The position numbers and the translations under genes were made by a program. Of a DNA stretch of 64,000 nt, positions 8,827 to 17,053 are shown piece by piece (positions within the stretch are counted from its first letter, which is position 1; every line of letters starts with the position of its first letter). This stretch comes from JAFGBM01 sp964610155 (GTDB lineage Bacteria; Actinomycetota; Actinomycetes; Actinomycetales; Demequinaceae): assembly GCA_964610155.1 (NCBI GenBank), contig CAZSUY010000001.1, positions 310,001-374,000 of the forward strand, written 5' to 3'. Below the pieces are notes generated by a model. The model was not told the DNA's origin. It searched no databases and worked only from the letters and a program-made list of their open reading frames with translations.

Positions 8827-10043
8827 AGGTTGCGATTATCGGCTCGTCCCTCTCCGGCAACAAAGGAGCGGCCGCGATGCTGGAAAGTTCCGTCCTTCAC
8901 CTGACCGAGCGCAACCCCGGGATCGAGATCACCCACCTCAGCATGTATCCGGTCTCCGACGCGTCCCTCAACCCGTACCCCAACGTCCGGGTGCTCAACG
9001 CCTCCCCGCTTCGGCTAGTCATCAGGATCAATGGAGGGGCGCTCTGCTGGAAGATCCTTCCGTTCCTCCGTCCACTCATCCGCCGGACAACCCCCGAGGT
9101 CGCGGCAATAGCCCAGGCCGACGTCCTATTGGACCAGGGCGGCATCACCTTCGTCGATGGACGGGGTAGGTATCTCATCTACAACATCGCCTCCATCCTG
9201 CCGGCCATCTTTGTCAAGACCCCCGTTGTAAAATGTGCTCAAGCGCTCGGCCCCTTCAGAAATCGCACGAACCGCTTCTGGGCCAAGCGCCTCCTTCCCC
9301 GCATGGCGGCTATCGTCTCCCGAGGCGCCGCCACCCACGAGCATCTTCAAGGATTGGGTCTGACCAACGTCACGGCCGGGGCGGATCTCGCCTTCACCCT
9401 TGAGATACGGAAGGCCGACATCGACGCCGCGAATAAGGCGGTCGACCTCGCGTTCTTGGGCAAGGATGTCGTGGGGATCTCTCCCTCCCAGGTGTTGCGT
9501 GGGTCGGTGGATGCCGCCGGGGGAGACTACGTCGCCAACGTCGTGGCCCAGATCGACTTCATCACCGAGATGCTTGGACGTCACGTCCTTCTGATTCCCC
9601 ACAGTGCCCGCGCCGGGTCAGACAAACTCCACAACAATGACCTGCCGGTGTGTCGGAACATTCACACCCGGGTGGCCTCGCCAAACAAAGTGCTCTTCCC
9701 TGATACCGAATTGAGTTCTCAGGTATTGCGATACCTCATCGGCCAGTGCGACCTCTTCGTCGCGTCTCGTTTTCACGCCATGGTGTCGTCGCTATCCATG
9801 GGGGTTCCTCCCTTGGTCATCGGGTGGAGCCACAAGTACCGCGAGGTCCTGGACATGTTTGGGTTGGCGGACTGGGCCATCGCAAGCGGTGACGTCGACC
9901 TTGAGATGTTCCGCGCAAAAATCACCGAAATCGATAAGAAGAAGGCACGGATCCGGAAGCAGATACAGGCCCACCTTCCTGAGGTCCGGGCCAAAGCGCT
10001 CGCCCAATTCGACATCATCGAAAGGGTCGCCGACAGCGCCTAG
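8823..10043 (+). CDS. Polysaccharide pyruvyltransferase family protein
   Basis: A 406-aa protein of the PF04230 (WcaK/CsaB-like) family. Signatures: VAIIGSSLSGNKGAAAMLES at the N-terminus, ADVLLDQGGITF near residue 105, KTPVVKCAQALGPF, and the C-terminal FVASRFHAMVSSLSMGVPPLVIGWSHKY. Family members add pyruvate ketals to surface glycans using phosphoenolpyruvate, though many homologues are uncharacterised or have other transfer activities. ATGA overlap with the previous gene indicates translational coupling. It closes the GT2-nitroreductase-YbhN-pyruvyltransferase operon and is convergent with rmlB 29 bp away. Confidence 0.88.
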   Translation: MKVAIIGSSLSGNKGAAAMLESSVLHLTERNPGIEITHLSMYPVSDASLNPYPNVRVLNASPLRLVIRINGGALCWKILPFLRPLIRRTTPEVAAIAQADVLLDQGGITFVDGRGRYLIYNIASILPAIFVKTPVVKCAQALGPFRNRTNRFWAKRLLPRMAAIVSRGAATHEHLQGLGLTNVTAGADLAFTLEIRKADIDAANKAVDLAFLGKDVVGISPSQVLRGSVDAAGGDYVANVVAQIDFITEMLGRHVLLIPHSARAGSDKLHNNDLPVCRNIHTRVASPNKVLFPDTELSSQVLRYLIGQCDLFVASRFHAMVSSLSMGVPPLVIGWSHKYREVLDMFGLADWAIASGDVDLEMFRAKITEIDKKKARIRKQIQAHLPEVRAKALAQFDIIERVADSA

Positions 10044-10072
10044 CCTCCCGTCGGAGTGTCGGTTCGACCCGC

Positions 10073-11065
10073 CTACCTGCCTAGGCGGGTGTACCGCTCC
10101 TCGACCTCTGCCTTCTGCTTCCGCCACCAGGGCTCATTGCCTCGATACCACGAAATCGTTTCGGCGAGCCCCGCAGCGAAATCCTCGAAGCGCGGAGTCC
10201 ACCCCAACTCCTCACGAAGCCTGGTGGCGTCGATGGCGTATCTGAGGTCATGGCCGGGACGATCGGCCACATGATCGTAGGCGTCACTAGGCTGACCCAT
10301 CGCCTCGAGGATCATCTCGATCACCGTCTTGTTGTTGAGTTCTCCGTTTGCGCCGATGAGGTAGGTCTCGCCGATCTGGCCCTTCTCGATGATCGTCCAT
10401 ACGGCGGCGTTATGGTCATCCACATGTATCCAGTCGCGGACATTCTGGCCCGCCCCGTACAGCTTCGGTCGAACGCCGTCGAGGACGTTGGTGATCTGTC
10501 TGGGAATGAATTTCTCGACGTGCTGAAGGGGTCCGTAGTTATTCGAGCAATTCGATATGGTCGCCTCGACCTGAAACGAGCGCACCCACGCCCGGACCAG
10601 GAGATCGGAGCCCGCCTTCGTGGCCGAGTAGGGGCTCGACGGGTTGTACGGGGTAGTCGGGGTGAACTTGGCCGGGTCGTTGAGTTCGAGATCTCCATAG
10701 ACTTCATCGGTCGAGATGTGGTGAAAGCGAATTCCGTGGCGCCGGACGGCTTCGAGGAGGGTGAACGTCCCGACCACGTTGGTGTGGACAAACGGCCAAG
10801 GATTGTCGAGGGAATTGTCGTTGTGAGACTCGGCAGCGAAATGCACGACCACGTCGGCGTTCCGCACAAGCTCGTCCACCACGTCGGGATCGGCGATGTC
10901 CCCCTGAATGAGTCTGACCCGTTCGTCGGTGGGAAGCGAGTCGCTGTTTCCCGCGTAGGTGAGGGCATCCAGGACCGTGATTTGCGCCTTTGGCTTGACC
11001 TCGAGCGTCAGGCGGACGAAGTTGGAGCCGATGAATCCGGCTCCACCGGTGACCAGAACCTTCAC
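10073..11065 (-). CDS. rmlB: dTDP-glucose 4,6-dehydratase
   Basis: A 330-aa extended short-chain dehydrogenase. It converts dTDP-glucose to dTDP-4-keto-6-deoxyglucose, step two of dTDP-rhamnose synthesis. Evidence: KVLVTGGAGFIGSNF (NAD-binding GxxGxxG), HFAAESHNDNSL, HISTDEVYGDL, and the catalytic YSATKAGSD. The GTG start at 11065 has AGGAGG five bases upstream; a longer frame reaching 11206 runs back into rmlC and is rejected. Its start overlaps the rmlC stop (GTGA), so rmlC-rmlB form a coupled pair. Confidence 0.97.
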   Translation of the reverse strand: MKVLVTGGAGFIGSNFVRLTLEVKPKAQITVLDALTYAGNSDSLPTDERVRLIQGDIADPDVVDELVRNADVVVHFAAESHNDNSLDNPWPFVHTNVVGTFTLLEAVRRHGIRFHHISTDEVYGDLELNDPAKFTPTTPYNPSSPYSATKAGSDLLVRAWVRSFQVEATISNCSNNYGPLQHVEKFIPRQITNVLDGVRPKLYGAGQNVRDWIHVDDHNAAVWTIIEKGQIGETYLIGANGELNNKTVIEMILEAMGQPSDAYDHVADRPGHDLRYAIDATRLREELGWTPRFEDFAAGLAETISWYRGNEPWWRKQKAEVEERYTRLGR

Positions 11066-11673
11066 AAGGACCTCCTGAATTCCTGAATGTCGGCGAAGGT
11101 CGGGAGCAAGCCGGCTATACCCGCCTCCGCCAGAGTTGGGGCGACCGCGTCCTTGTCCGAGAGCAGGGGGGAAAGGGGCGAACCGTCCCGGGCTTCCTTT
11201 GGCCATTCGATCCCGATCGTTGAATCGAGCGGGTGCACCCCGTGTTCCCGTTCGGGGGTGTAGGGGGTCGAGCAGAGGTAGGCGACAGTCGAACCATCCT
11301 CGAGGGAGAGGAACACGTGGCCGAGACCCTCGCTCAGATACACGGCCCGACGATCGATGTCGTCAAGCAGGACCGCGTCCCACTTTCCGAACGTCGAGGA
11401 CCCCACCCGGATGTCGACTGCGACATCGAAGACCGCCCCCTTGACGCAGGTGACGTATTTAGCCTGTCCTGGGGGAACATCGGCGAAATGTATGCCCCGC
11501 ACGACTCCGACCGCAGAGACAGACAGGTTCGCCTGCGCGAGCGAAAGACGGTGTCCGACCCCATCCTCGAAGGGCCCCTCCTTGAACCACTCCAAGAAGA
11601 CCCCACGCGGGTCACCAAACTGTCGAGGGGTGATCTCCCAGGCACCATCGATCGCAAGGGCTCGGTACCGCAC
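11062..11673 (-). CDS. rmlC: dTDP-4-dehydrorhamnose 3,5-epimerase
   Basis: A 203-aa cupin-fold epimerase, the third step of dTDP-L-rhamnose synthesis. Family features: GDPRGVFLEWF, NLSVSAVGVVRGIHFADVPP containing the catalytic-region His, GAVFDVAVDIR, and LSEGLGHVFLSLED with the conserved Tyr-rich segment before it. GTG start at 11673. It is transcribed with rmlB and divergent from rmlD across 58 bp. Confidence 0.95.
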   Translation of the reverse strand: MRYRALAIDGAWEITPRQFGDPRGVFLEWFKEGPFEDGVGHRLSLAQANLSVSAVGVVRGIHFADVPPGQAKYVTCVKGAVFDVAVDIRVGSSTFGKWDAVLLDDIDRRAVYLSEGLGHVFLSLEDGSTVAYLCSTPYTPEREHGVHPLDSTIGIEWPKEARDGSPLSPLLSDKDAVAPTLAEAGIAGLLPTFADIQEFRRSL

Positions 11674-11731
11674 GCCGCCTCCTCTGGTCCGCTCTAGCCT
11701 ACCCGCCGCCTTGTACGACTACTCTTGCGAT

Positions 11732-12598
11732 ATGCGGATCGAGGATTCTGTCTGGCATGTCACGGGCGGCTACGGCATGCTCGGCACCGATCTCATCTCC
11801 GCCCTTGAGGAACGGGGAGCGGTCGTCATCGTCTCCGACCAGGACACCTTGGACATCACCGATCCTTTGGCCGTGCGGGAGGGTCTCGCCGGTGCCCACG
11901 TGGTGGTGAATTGCGCGGCCTTCACCGCGGTCGACACGGCCGAGGAGAAGGAGGCGGAGGCTCTAGCCGTCAACGGCAAGGGTGCGGGTGTCCTGGCCAG
12001 GGGGTGCGCCGAGACGGGGGCCCGCCTGGTCCACATTTCGACGGACTACGTCTTCCCCGGAGACGCCGCCGAACCCTATGCCGAGGACTCTCCACGCGAC
12101 CCGCGGAACGCCTACGGCCGGACGAAGGCCGCTGGGGAACTAGCCATCCTCGACTCCGGAGCCGATTCGTTGATCGTTCGAACCTCGTGGCTGTATGGGG
12201 CCAATGGAACCTGCTTCCCCAAGACCATCGCACGCGTGGCTCGGGAACGGGGATCGGTCGAGGTCGTCGACGATCAGGTGGGGCAGCCGACTTGGACAGT
12301 GGATCTGGCCGACCTTGTCCTTCGCCTGATCGAGGCTGACGCCCCGACGGGCATCTACCATGGGACGTCCACCGGACAGACCTCCTGGTATGGCTTCGCG
12401 CGCGAGGTTGCCGCGTCGGCGGGTCTCGGGGATGTCGTCGTCCCGTGCGACTCCTCGGCCTTCCCCCGCCCCGCGCCCCGACCCGCCTATTCTGTCCTCT
12501 CCCATGCCTCGCTCGAGAGAATCGGAATGGCCCCCATCGGCCCGTGGCTCGAGAGGTGGCAGGCCGCCGCATCCGCCGTACTCGGTGATGCTTCCTAG
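11732..12598 (+). CDS. rmlD: dTDP-4-dehydrorhamnose reductase
   Basis: A 288-aa reductase, the last step of dTDP-rhamnose synthesis. It shows WHVTGGYGMLGTDL (NADPH-binding), VNCAAFTAVDTAE, HISTDYVFPGD, the YGRTKAAGE catalytic Tyr/Lys motif, VRTSWLYG and the substrate-binding DDQVGQPTW. The ATG at 11732 is preceded at exactly six bases by TACTCT, a plausible -10 element, and by no ribosome-binding site, suggesting a leaderless mRNA. Longer in-frame openings upstream run antisense through rmlC and are rejected. Convergent with rmlA; the two stop codons overlap. Confidence 0.95.
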   Translation: MRIEDSVWHVTGGYGMLGTDLISALEERGAVVIVSDQDTLDITDPLAVREGLAGAHVVVNCAAFTAVDTAEEKEAEALAVNGKGAGVLARGCAETGARLVHISTDYVFPGDAAEPYAEDSPRDPRNAYGRTKAAGELAILDSGADSLIVRTSWLYGANGTCFPKTIARVARERGSVEVVDDQVGQPTWTVDLADLVLRLIEADAPTGIYHGTSTGQTSWYGFAREVAASAGLGDVVVPCDSSAFPRPAPRPAYSVLSHASLERIGMAPIGPWLERWQAAASAVLGDAS

Positions 12599-13467
12599 GC
12601 TTCGACCTGGTCGAGCAGGCGACGAAGGTAGGCTCCGTAGGCGGACTTGGCAAGCCCTTCCGCCCGTACCCTGAGGTCATCGTCACTGAGGAATCCCCGA
12701 CGCCAAGAGACCTCTTCTGGGGATCCGATGCTCAAGCCCTGCCGATGTTCGACCGTCTGGACGAATTGGGCGGCGTCGATCAAGGAATCGAAGGTCCCCG
12801 TATCCAGCCAGGCCGTTCCCCTGGGAAGCACCTCGACCCTGAGCCTGCCCTCCGTGAGGTAGTGACGGTTGACGTCCGTGATCTCGTATTCGCCCCTGGC
12901 GGAGGGCTTGAGGTTCCGCGCGATCTCGACGACATCGTTGTCGTAGAAGTACAAGCCGGGGACGGCGAAATTCGAGCGAGGTTTCGTGGGCTTCTCCTCG
13001 AGGGAGATCGCCTTGCCGGACCCATCGAACTCGACCACCCCATACGAGGTCGGGTCGGCGACCCTGTAAGCGAACACTACCGCCCCTTCGATGGTGGCGA
13101 ATCGGTCAAGGGTCTGTCCGAGCCCAGGCCCATAGAAGATGTTGTCCCCGAGGATGAGGGCGGTCGCGTCGGACCCGATGAAGTCCGCTCCGACCGTAAA
13201 CGCCTGGGCGAGCCCTTTGGGCTCTGGCTGCACCTTGTAAGTGATGGAGATCCCGTATTGCGAGCCGTCCCCGAGTAGCCTCTGGAACGCCTCGGATTCG
13301 TGGAGGGTCGTGATCACGAGCACATCCCTGATCCCGGAGAGGATGAGGGTCGAGAGAGGATAGTAGATCATCGGCTTGTCGTACACCGGGACCAACTGCT
13401 TGCTGACCCCTAGGGTGACCGGATGAAGCCGCGTGCCGGACCCGCCGGCCAGGATGATGCCCCGCAT
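12595..13467 (-). CDS. rmlA: Glucose-1-phosphate thymidylyltransferase
   Basis: A 290-aa nucleotidyltransferase, the first step of dTDP-rhamnose synthesis. MRGIILAGGSGTRLHPVT is the start signature; QLVPVYDKPMIYYPLSTL, PEPKGLAQAF, ILGDNIFYG and SLEEKPTKPRSNFAVPGLYF follow in the usual order. The start ATG at 13467 is placed by this motif; the frame continues upstream without support. It lies 4 bp after the upstream glycosyltransferase on the same strand, so the two are probably co-transcribed. Confidence 0.97.
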   Translation of the reverse strand: MRGIILAGGSGTRLHPVTLGVSKQLVPVYDKPMIYYPLSTLILSGIRDVLVITTLHESEAFQRLLGDGSQYGISITYKVQPEPKGLAQAFTVGADFIGSDATALILGDNIFYGPGLGQTLDRFATIEGAVVFAYRVADPTSYGVVEFDGSGKAISLEEKPTKPRSNFAVPGLYFYDNDVVEIARNLKPSARGEYEITDVNRHYLTEGRLRVEVLPRGTAWLDTGTFDSLIDAAQFVQTVEHRQGLSIGSPEEVSWRRGFLSDDDLRVRAEGLAKSAYGAYLRRLLDQVEA

Positions 13468-13471
13468 CCGG

Positions 13472-14365
13472 CTAGTCTGCCCTAGCCCGACGTGCCGCCG
13501 CCACCTCCACGCCTTGCCGCGTTCGAAGACCAATCCTGAGCATGACCCGAAGGGGCGCCCGATACCACCCTGGATATGTGAGGGAGACGTATCGCGCAAC
13601 CGAGGCGTGGTGGGCGCGAATCATCGGAACCGGGTCCGAGCGCCACGTGTGACCGCCGAGATGTGCAACGGTCGCCTCCGGTATCCAGCGGTTCAAATAC
13701 CCTGCCTTGCCGAGCCGTTTCCCCAGATCGACGTCCTCCATGAACATGAAGAATCCCTCATCGAATCCTTCGACTGCTTCGAATGCCTCTCGCCTGACGA
13801 CGAGGCACGAACCGGACAACCAACCTACGTCCTGCGGACCACCCGTTGGATCCATCCCTCGCCGGTACCGTCTGGTCCAGGGATTTCCACGCCAGAACCG
13901 ACCCAGCACCGCGTGTCCGATCCCCATTCCGAGCGAGGGCAGGGGCCGGGCCGAAGGGTATATCGTTCCGTCCGGTTCGTGGATGAGTGGTCCTACCGCA
14001 CCGATCGCCTCATTCAAGTCTCCGGCCGCTACCAAGGTTTCGAGCGCACCAATCTCGAACTCGATATCGGCGTTGCAGATCGCTATCCAGGGGGCTGACC
14101 CAAAGCTCGATCCGGCATTTGCGGCCGTGCCGTACCCCTGGTTAGAAGGCATTGCGTGGAAGGAGACCCCCCGTTGAGAGGCGACCTTACGGGCGGTGGG
14201 TTCCGATGACGCCGAATCGGCGATTATGACCGATGCGACGACCGTACCGGCGAGATCCACCGAATCGAGGAAGACCTCTAGGGTGCCTTGCGGGTTGTAG
14301 GTCACCACGACAATGTCAACCTCGTGGGACGATCCAGAAGACTGCGCCATAGTCTCAGCGGCCAT
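13472..14365 (-). CDS. Family 2 glycosyltransferase (rhamnosyltransferase-like)
   Basis: About 297 aa. A soluble GT2 with DIVVVTYNPQGTLEVFLDSV at the N-terminus, AICNADIEF (metal-binding DxD-like), WLSGSCLVVRREAFEAVEGF and FMFMEDVDLGKRL, the pattern shared with WbbL/rhamnosyltransferases. Its position directly before rmlA supports use of dTDP-rhamnose, possibly the linker rhamnosyltransferase of the actinobacterial cell wall (inference). Two possible starts, ATG 14365 and ATG 14350; neither has a good ribosome-binding site. The open frame extends far upstream through the tRNA-Leu, which cannot be coding. Confidence 0.88.
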   Translation of the reverse strand: MAAETMAQSSGSSHEVDIVVVTYNPQGTLEVFLDSVDLAGTVVASVIIADSASSEPTARKVASQRGVSFHAMPSNQGYGTAANAGSSFGSAPWIAICNADIEFEIGALETLVAAGDLNEAIGAVGPLIHEPDGTIYPSARPLPSLGMGIGHAVLGRFWRGNPWTRRYRRGMDPTGGPQDVGWLSGSCLVVRREAFEAVEGFDEGFFMFMEDVDLGKRLGKAGYLNRWIPEATVAHLGGHTWRSDPVPMIRAHHASVARYVSLTYPGWYRAPLRVMLRIGLRTRQGVEVAAARRARAD

Positions 14366-14465
14366 AGTCTCAAAGCGTAGGGGAGGAGTCACAGGGCGAC
14401 TACCCGTGACGTTACAACTATGGTCCTGCCATGGGTTTTCAACTGGACCGTTTGTAGAGATTAGA

Positions 14466-14552
14466 TGGTGCGCGAGGGGGGAGTTGAACCCCCACGCCCT
14501 TTCGGGCACACGGACCTGAACCGTGCGCGTCTGCCAATTCCGCCACTCGCGC
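14466..14552 (-). tRNA. tRNA-Leu (CAG)
   Basis: An 87-nt type II tRNA on the minus strand. The acceptor pairs GCGCGAG with CTCGCGC, followed by A and an encoded CCA (plus-strand TGG at 14466). The anticodon stem is CACGG/CCGTG with loop TTCAGGT, giving CAG, which reads CUG leucine codons. The extra arm TGCCCGAAAGGGCG forms the long variable hairpin expected for leucine. The same tRNA-Leu next to fhaA is found at the mycobacterial origin. Only 47 bp separate it from the divergent fhaA; TAGAGT eight bases before the tRNA could be its -10. Confidence 0.95.
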
Positions 14553-14599
14553 GCGCCGCACGACTCTAACACGGAAGGCGCGCCCGATACGATTCGTCT

Positions 14600-15307
14600 A
14601 TGGGACTCTTCAATCGCTTTGAACGAGGGGTCGAAAGCGCAATGTCTACCGCTTTCGCCAAGACCTTTCGCTCCAGCGTAAAACCCGTTGAATTGGCAGC
14701 CGCCCTTCGAAAGGAGGCGGATAGCCGGGCGGCCAATGTCGACCTCAATCGGACCGTCGTTCCCAATGAGTACGACATCCGACTGAGTCCGGCCGACCAC
14801 GCCTCGGTGGTCGCGTGGGGGGAGGAAGCCTTACGGCACGAGTTCGAGGATGCCCTCCACGATCATGCCACCTTTCAACGGTACGCCTTCGTCGGTGCCG
14901 TCCTCGTTCGTTTCTTCCTAGATGAGTCCCTGCCGACCGGACGTTTTGTCGTGGCCTCACGATCCAGCCGTGGTCCAGCGGCCCCAGCCGGTTCGATGAG
15001 CCAGAGTTCTCGCCACCCACTTATCGACATCGGAGGACATCGGTACCACCTCACAGGAGAAGTCACAATCATCGGACGGGGGGGTGAGGCCGACATCGTC
15101 GTGCCCGACACTGGAATCAGTCGTCAGCACATCAAGCTTGAGGTAACCGAGTTTGGGACCATCCTCACCGATCTCGGATCGACTAATGGAACTTTCGTCG
15201 AGGACGAGCGGGTCAAAGAGGTCACCCTCCTCGACGGAAACGCCATCACCCTCGGCCGAACAACGATCATGTACTGGGATGGGCTTCCCGCCGAAGGTGA
15301 CGCGTGA
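14600..15307 (+). CDS. fhaA: FHA-domain protein FhaA (DUF3662 plus FHA)
   Basis: A 235-aa protein. The N-terminal 110 residues are DUF3662 (MGLFNRFERGVESAMSTAF; SSVKPVELAAALRKE), then a short Ser/Pro/Ala linker, then a C-terminal FHA domain with TIIGRGGEADIVV, SRQHIKLE and DLGSTNGTFV, the phosphothreonine-binding loops. It is much shorter than the mycobacterial protein because the linker is short. In M. tuberculosis FhaA binds the phosphorylated pseudokinase of MviN; the matching pseudokinase here is a separate gene at 48391-49626. ATG has TACGAT six bases upstream and no ribosome-binding site, so it may be leaderless. First gene of the division operon. Confidence 0.92.
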   Translation: MGLFNRFERGVESAMSTAFAKTFRSSVKPVELAAALRKEADSRAANVDLNRTVVPNEYDIRLSPADHASVVAWGEEALRHEFEDALHDHATFQRYAFVGAVLVRFFLDESLPTGRFVVASRSSRGPAAPAGSMSQSSRHPLIDIGGHRYHLTGEVTIIGRGGEADIVVPDTGISRQHIKLEVTEFGTILTDLGSTNGTFVEDERVKEVTLLDGNAITLGRTTIMYWDGLPAEGDA

Positions 15308-15308
15308 C

Positions 15309-15830
15309 ATGAGCCAACTGTCGCTGACCCTCGCTCGTTTGGGATTCCTGGTCCTGCTGTGGTCCCTCGTCCTGATGGCGGTAGCCGTTCTCCGCGCCGA
15401 CATCTATGGAACACGGGTGACTAGGCGGGGACGGGGCCTTGTCCCCAGAGGTCGCGACCGTGACAAGACGATGGTTGCCCCGACTAGAAAGAGCACCGGT
15501 GTCAAGTCCGCTGGAGGCCATGTCGCCGAAGAGGGGAAGCGCCGCCTGCACCTTGCGGTTACCCAGGGTCCCCTCGAAGGCACCACGATCCCCTTGGGCG
15601 AGGCTCCCGTCACGATCGGTCGGGCACCCACCTCCACCATTGTGATCGACGACGACTACTGCTCCGCCCGCCATGCACGGGTCTATCGTGAGGGCAAGGC
15701 CTGGTGGATCGAGGATCTTGGATCGACGAACGGCACCTTCATTGATGGCGCCAGGCTGTATGACCCCATCGAGGCCGAACCCGGCCTGAGGATTAGTCTC
15801 GGGGCAACCGAAGTGGAGGTGAGGGCGTAA
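15309..15830 (+). CDS. fhaB: FHA-domain membrane protein FhaB (FipA)
   Basis: A 173-aa protein with one N-terminal transmembrane segment (about residues 7-27, LGFLVLLWSLVLMAVAVL), a basic linker and a C-terminal FHA domain: TIGRAPTSTIVIDDDYCSARHARV and DLGSTNGTFIDG. Start ATG at 15309, one base after the fhaA stop. A longer frame overlapping fhaA is rejected. In actinobacteria FhaB is a cell-growth and division adaptor phosphorylated by the PknA/PknB kinases encoded downstream (family knowledge). Confidence 0.93.
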   Translation: MSQLSLTLARLGFLVLLWSLVLMAVAVLRADIYGTRVTRRGRGLVPRGRDRDKTMVAPTRKSTGVKSAGGHVAEEGKRRLHLAVTQGPLEGTTIPLGEAPVTIGRAPTSTIVIDDDYCSARHARVYREGKAWWIEDLGSTNGTFIDGARLYDPIEAEPGLRISLGATEVEVRA

Positions 15831-15832
15831 CG

Positions 15833-17053
15833 ATGTTCCTGAGTTTCTCCTTCGCCGCACGGTCCGACGTCGGCCTCCTTCGAAGCACCAACCAGGATTC
15901 CGCATATGCGGGGCCTCACCTCCTGGCCGTGGCTGACGGAATGGGGGGTGCTGCCGGGGGAGACATCGCCTCCTCCATTGCTGTCGGTACCCTGGCGGGC
16001 CTCGACGATGAGGCTATCGGCCAGGACGATGCTCTCGAGGCACTGAAGGATGCAATCGCCCAAGCGCATACAGAGATCGTGGCCCGCGCCCACAATGACC
16101 CCGAACTAAGCGGCCTCGGCACAACGGTGACCGCCCTTCTTAGAGCAGGCAACACCATCGCCATGGCTCATATCGGCGACTCCCGAGCATATCTGCTTCG
16201 CGACGGCACTCTCGATCAGGTGACAAACGACCACTCCTTTGTCCAGCATCTGGTCGACACCGGTCGGCTCAGTGCTGCCGACGCGGAGAACCACCCCAAA
16301 CGATCTATGCTCCTCCGAGTGCTCGGAGACATCGACGCGGATGTGCCCGTAGACATCTCGGCTAGGGAGATTCGAAAGGGTGACCGCTGGCTTCTCTGCA
16401 CCGATGGACTGAGCTCTATCGTCAGTCGCCCCACACTGGCAAAGATCCTTGAGGGTGTCCCCGATGTCGCGGAGTGCGCCAATCAACTTATGGCCCTCGC
16501 CCTAACTGGCGGTGCTCCAGACAACGTCACCTGCATCGTCGCTGATGTCGTCGATATCGACAAGTCGGCTCGATCCTCTACTCCTTCGGCGGCCGCCCAG
16601 GTGGTCGGATCCGCTTCGTCGGGAGACGACAGGGAGACCCCCTCCGCAGCACGTGAACGCGCCGCAAAGTCCCCGGCTACGAAAGCCGCAGACCTTGCCG
16701 GGCCTCCTTCGACGGACGAGAAGGCTCCGTCGCTTCCCGTCCGATGGCTCCACGCCCGGCCGTGGGCGCTCCCTGTGTTCGCCCTCTTCGCTGTGTTCAT
16801 TGGAAGTGTTTCTGCCTACGCCTGGACCCAAAGTCAGTACTACGTCGGGGAACACAACGGCGAGATCGCCATCTACCGCGGGATTCCTCAGAGCCTTGGC
16901 CCCATCAGCCTCTCCGGCCTAGTTACGGACGATACCGGCCTCAGCCTTGACGACCTCGAACCTTTCGAGCAGGAGACTATCCGCGATACCATCCGCAGCC
17001 CCTCCCTAGAGGAGGCCTGGGAAGTCATCCGTGACCTCGGGGGCTCCCACTAG
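15833..17053 (+). CDS. pstP: PP2C-type Ser/Thr phosphatase PstP
   Basis: A 406-aa protein phosphatase. The N-terminal PP2C domain (1-240) has the metal-binding motifs SDVGLLRSTNQDS, ADGMGGAAGG (residues 34-43), GDSRAY (115-120), CTDGLSS (189-195) and GAPDNVT (227-233). A Ser/Ala/Thr-rich linker leads to one transmembrane helix at about 311-331 and a C-terminal outside segment of about 75 residues. It reverses phosphorylation by PknA/PknB. ATG is two bases after the fhaB stop; its own stop overlaps the rodA GTG. Confidence 0.95.
   Translation: MFLSFSFAARSDVGLLRSTNQDSAYAGPHLLAVADGMGGAAGGDIASSIAVGTLAGLDDEAIGQDDALEALKDAIAQAHTEIVARAHNDPELSGLGTTVTALLRAGNTIAMAHIGDSRAYLLRDGTLDQVTNDHSFVQHLVDTGRLSAADAENHPKRSMLLRVLGDIDADVPVDISAREIRKGDRWLLCTDGLSSIVSRPTLAKILEGVPDVAECANQLMALALTGGAPDNVTCIVADVVDIDKSARSSTPSAAAQVVGSASSGDDRETPSAARERAAKSPATKAADLAGPPSTDEKAPSLPVRWLHARPWALPVFALFAVFIGSVSAYAWTQSQYYVGEHNGEIAIYRGIPQSLGPISLSGLVTDDTGLSLDDLEPFEQETIRDTIRSPSLEEAWEVIRDLGGSH

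Noticed and set aside
11066..11206. 47-residue N-terminal extension of rmlB
   Set aside because: It overlaps rmlC; a GTG with AGGAGG five bases upstream at 11065 gives the normal family start.
5749..14465. Glycan region as a recent horizontally acquired island
   Set aside because: Although accessory in function, no obvious GC drop, no mobility genes and no repeated tRNA-Leu 3' fragment at the far end were seen, so transfer is not supported by this reading.
14366..14800. N-terminal extension of the second GT2 through the tRNA-Leu
   Set aside because: The frame is open but crosses the tRNA-Leu and the fhaA start region; the GT2 domain begins at about 14340.
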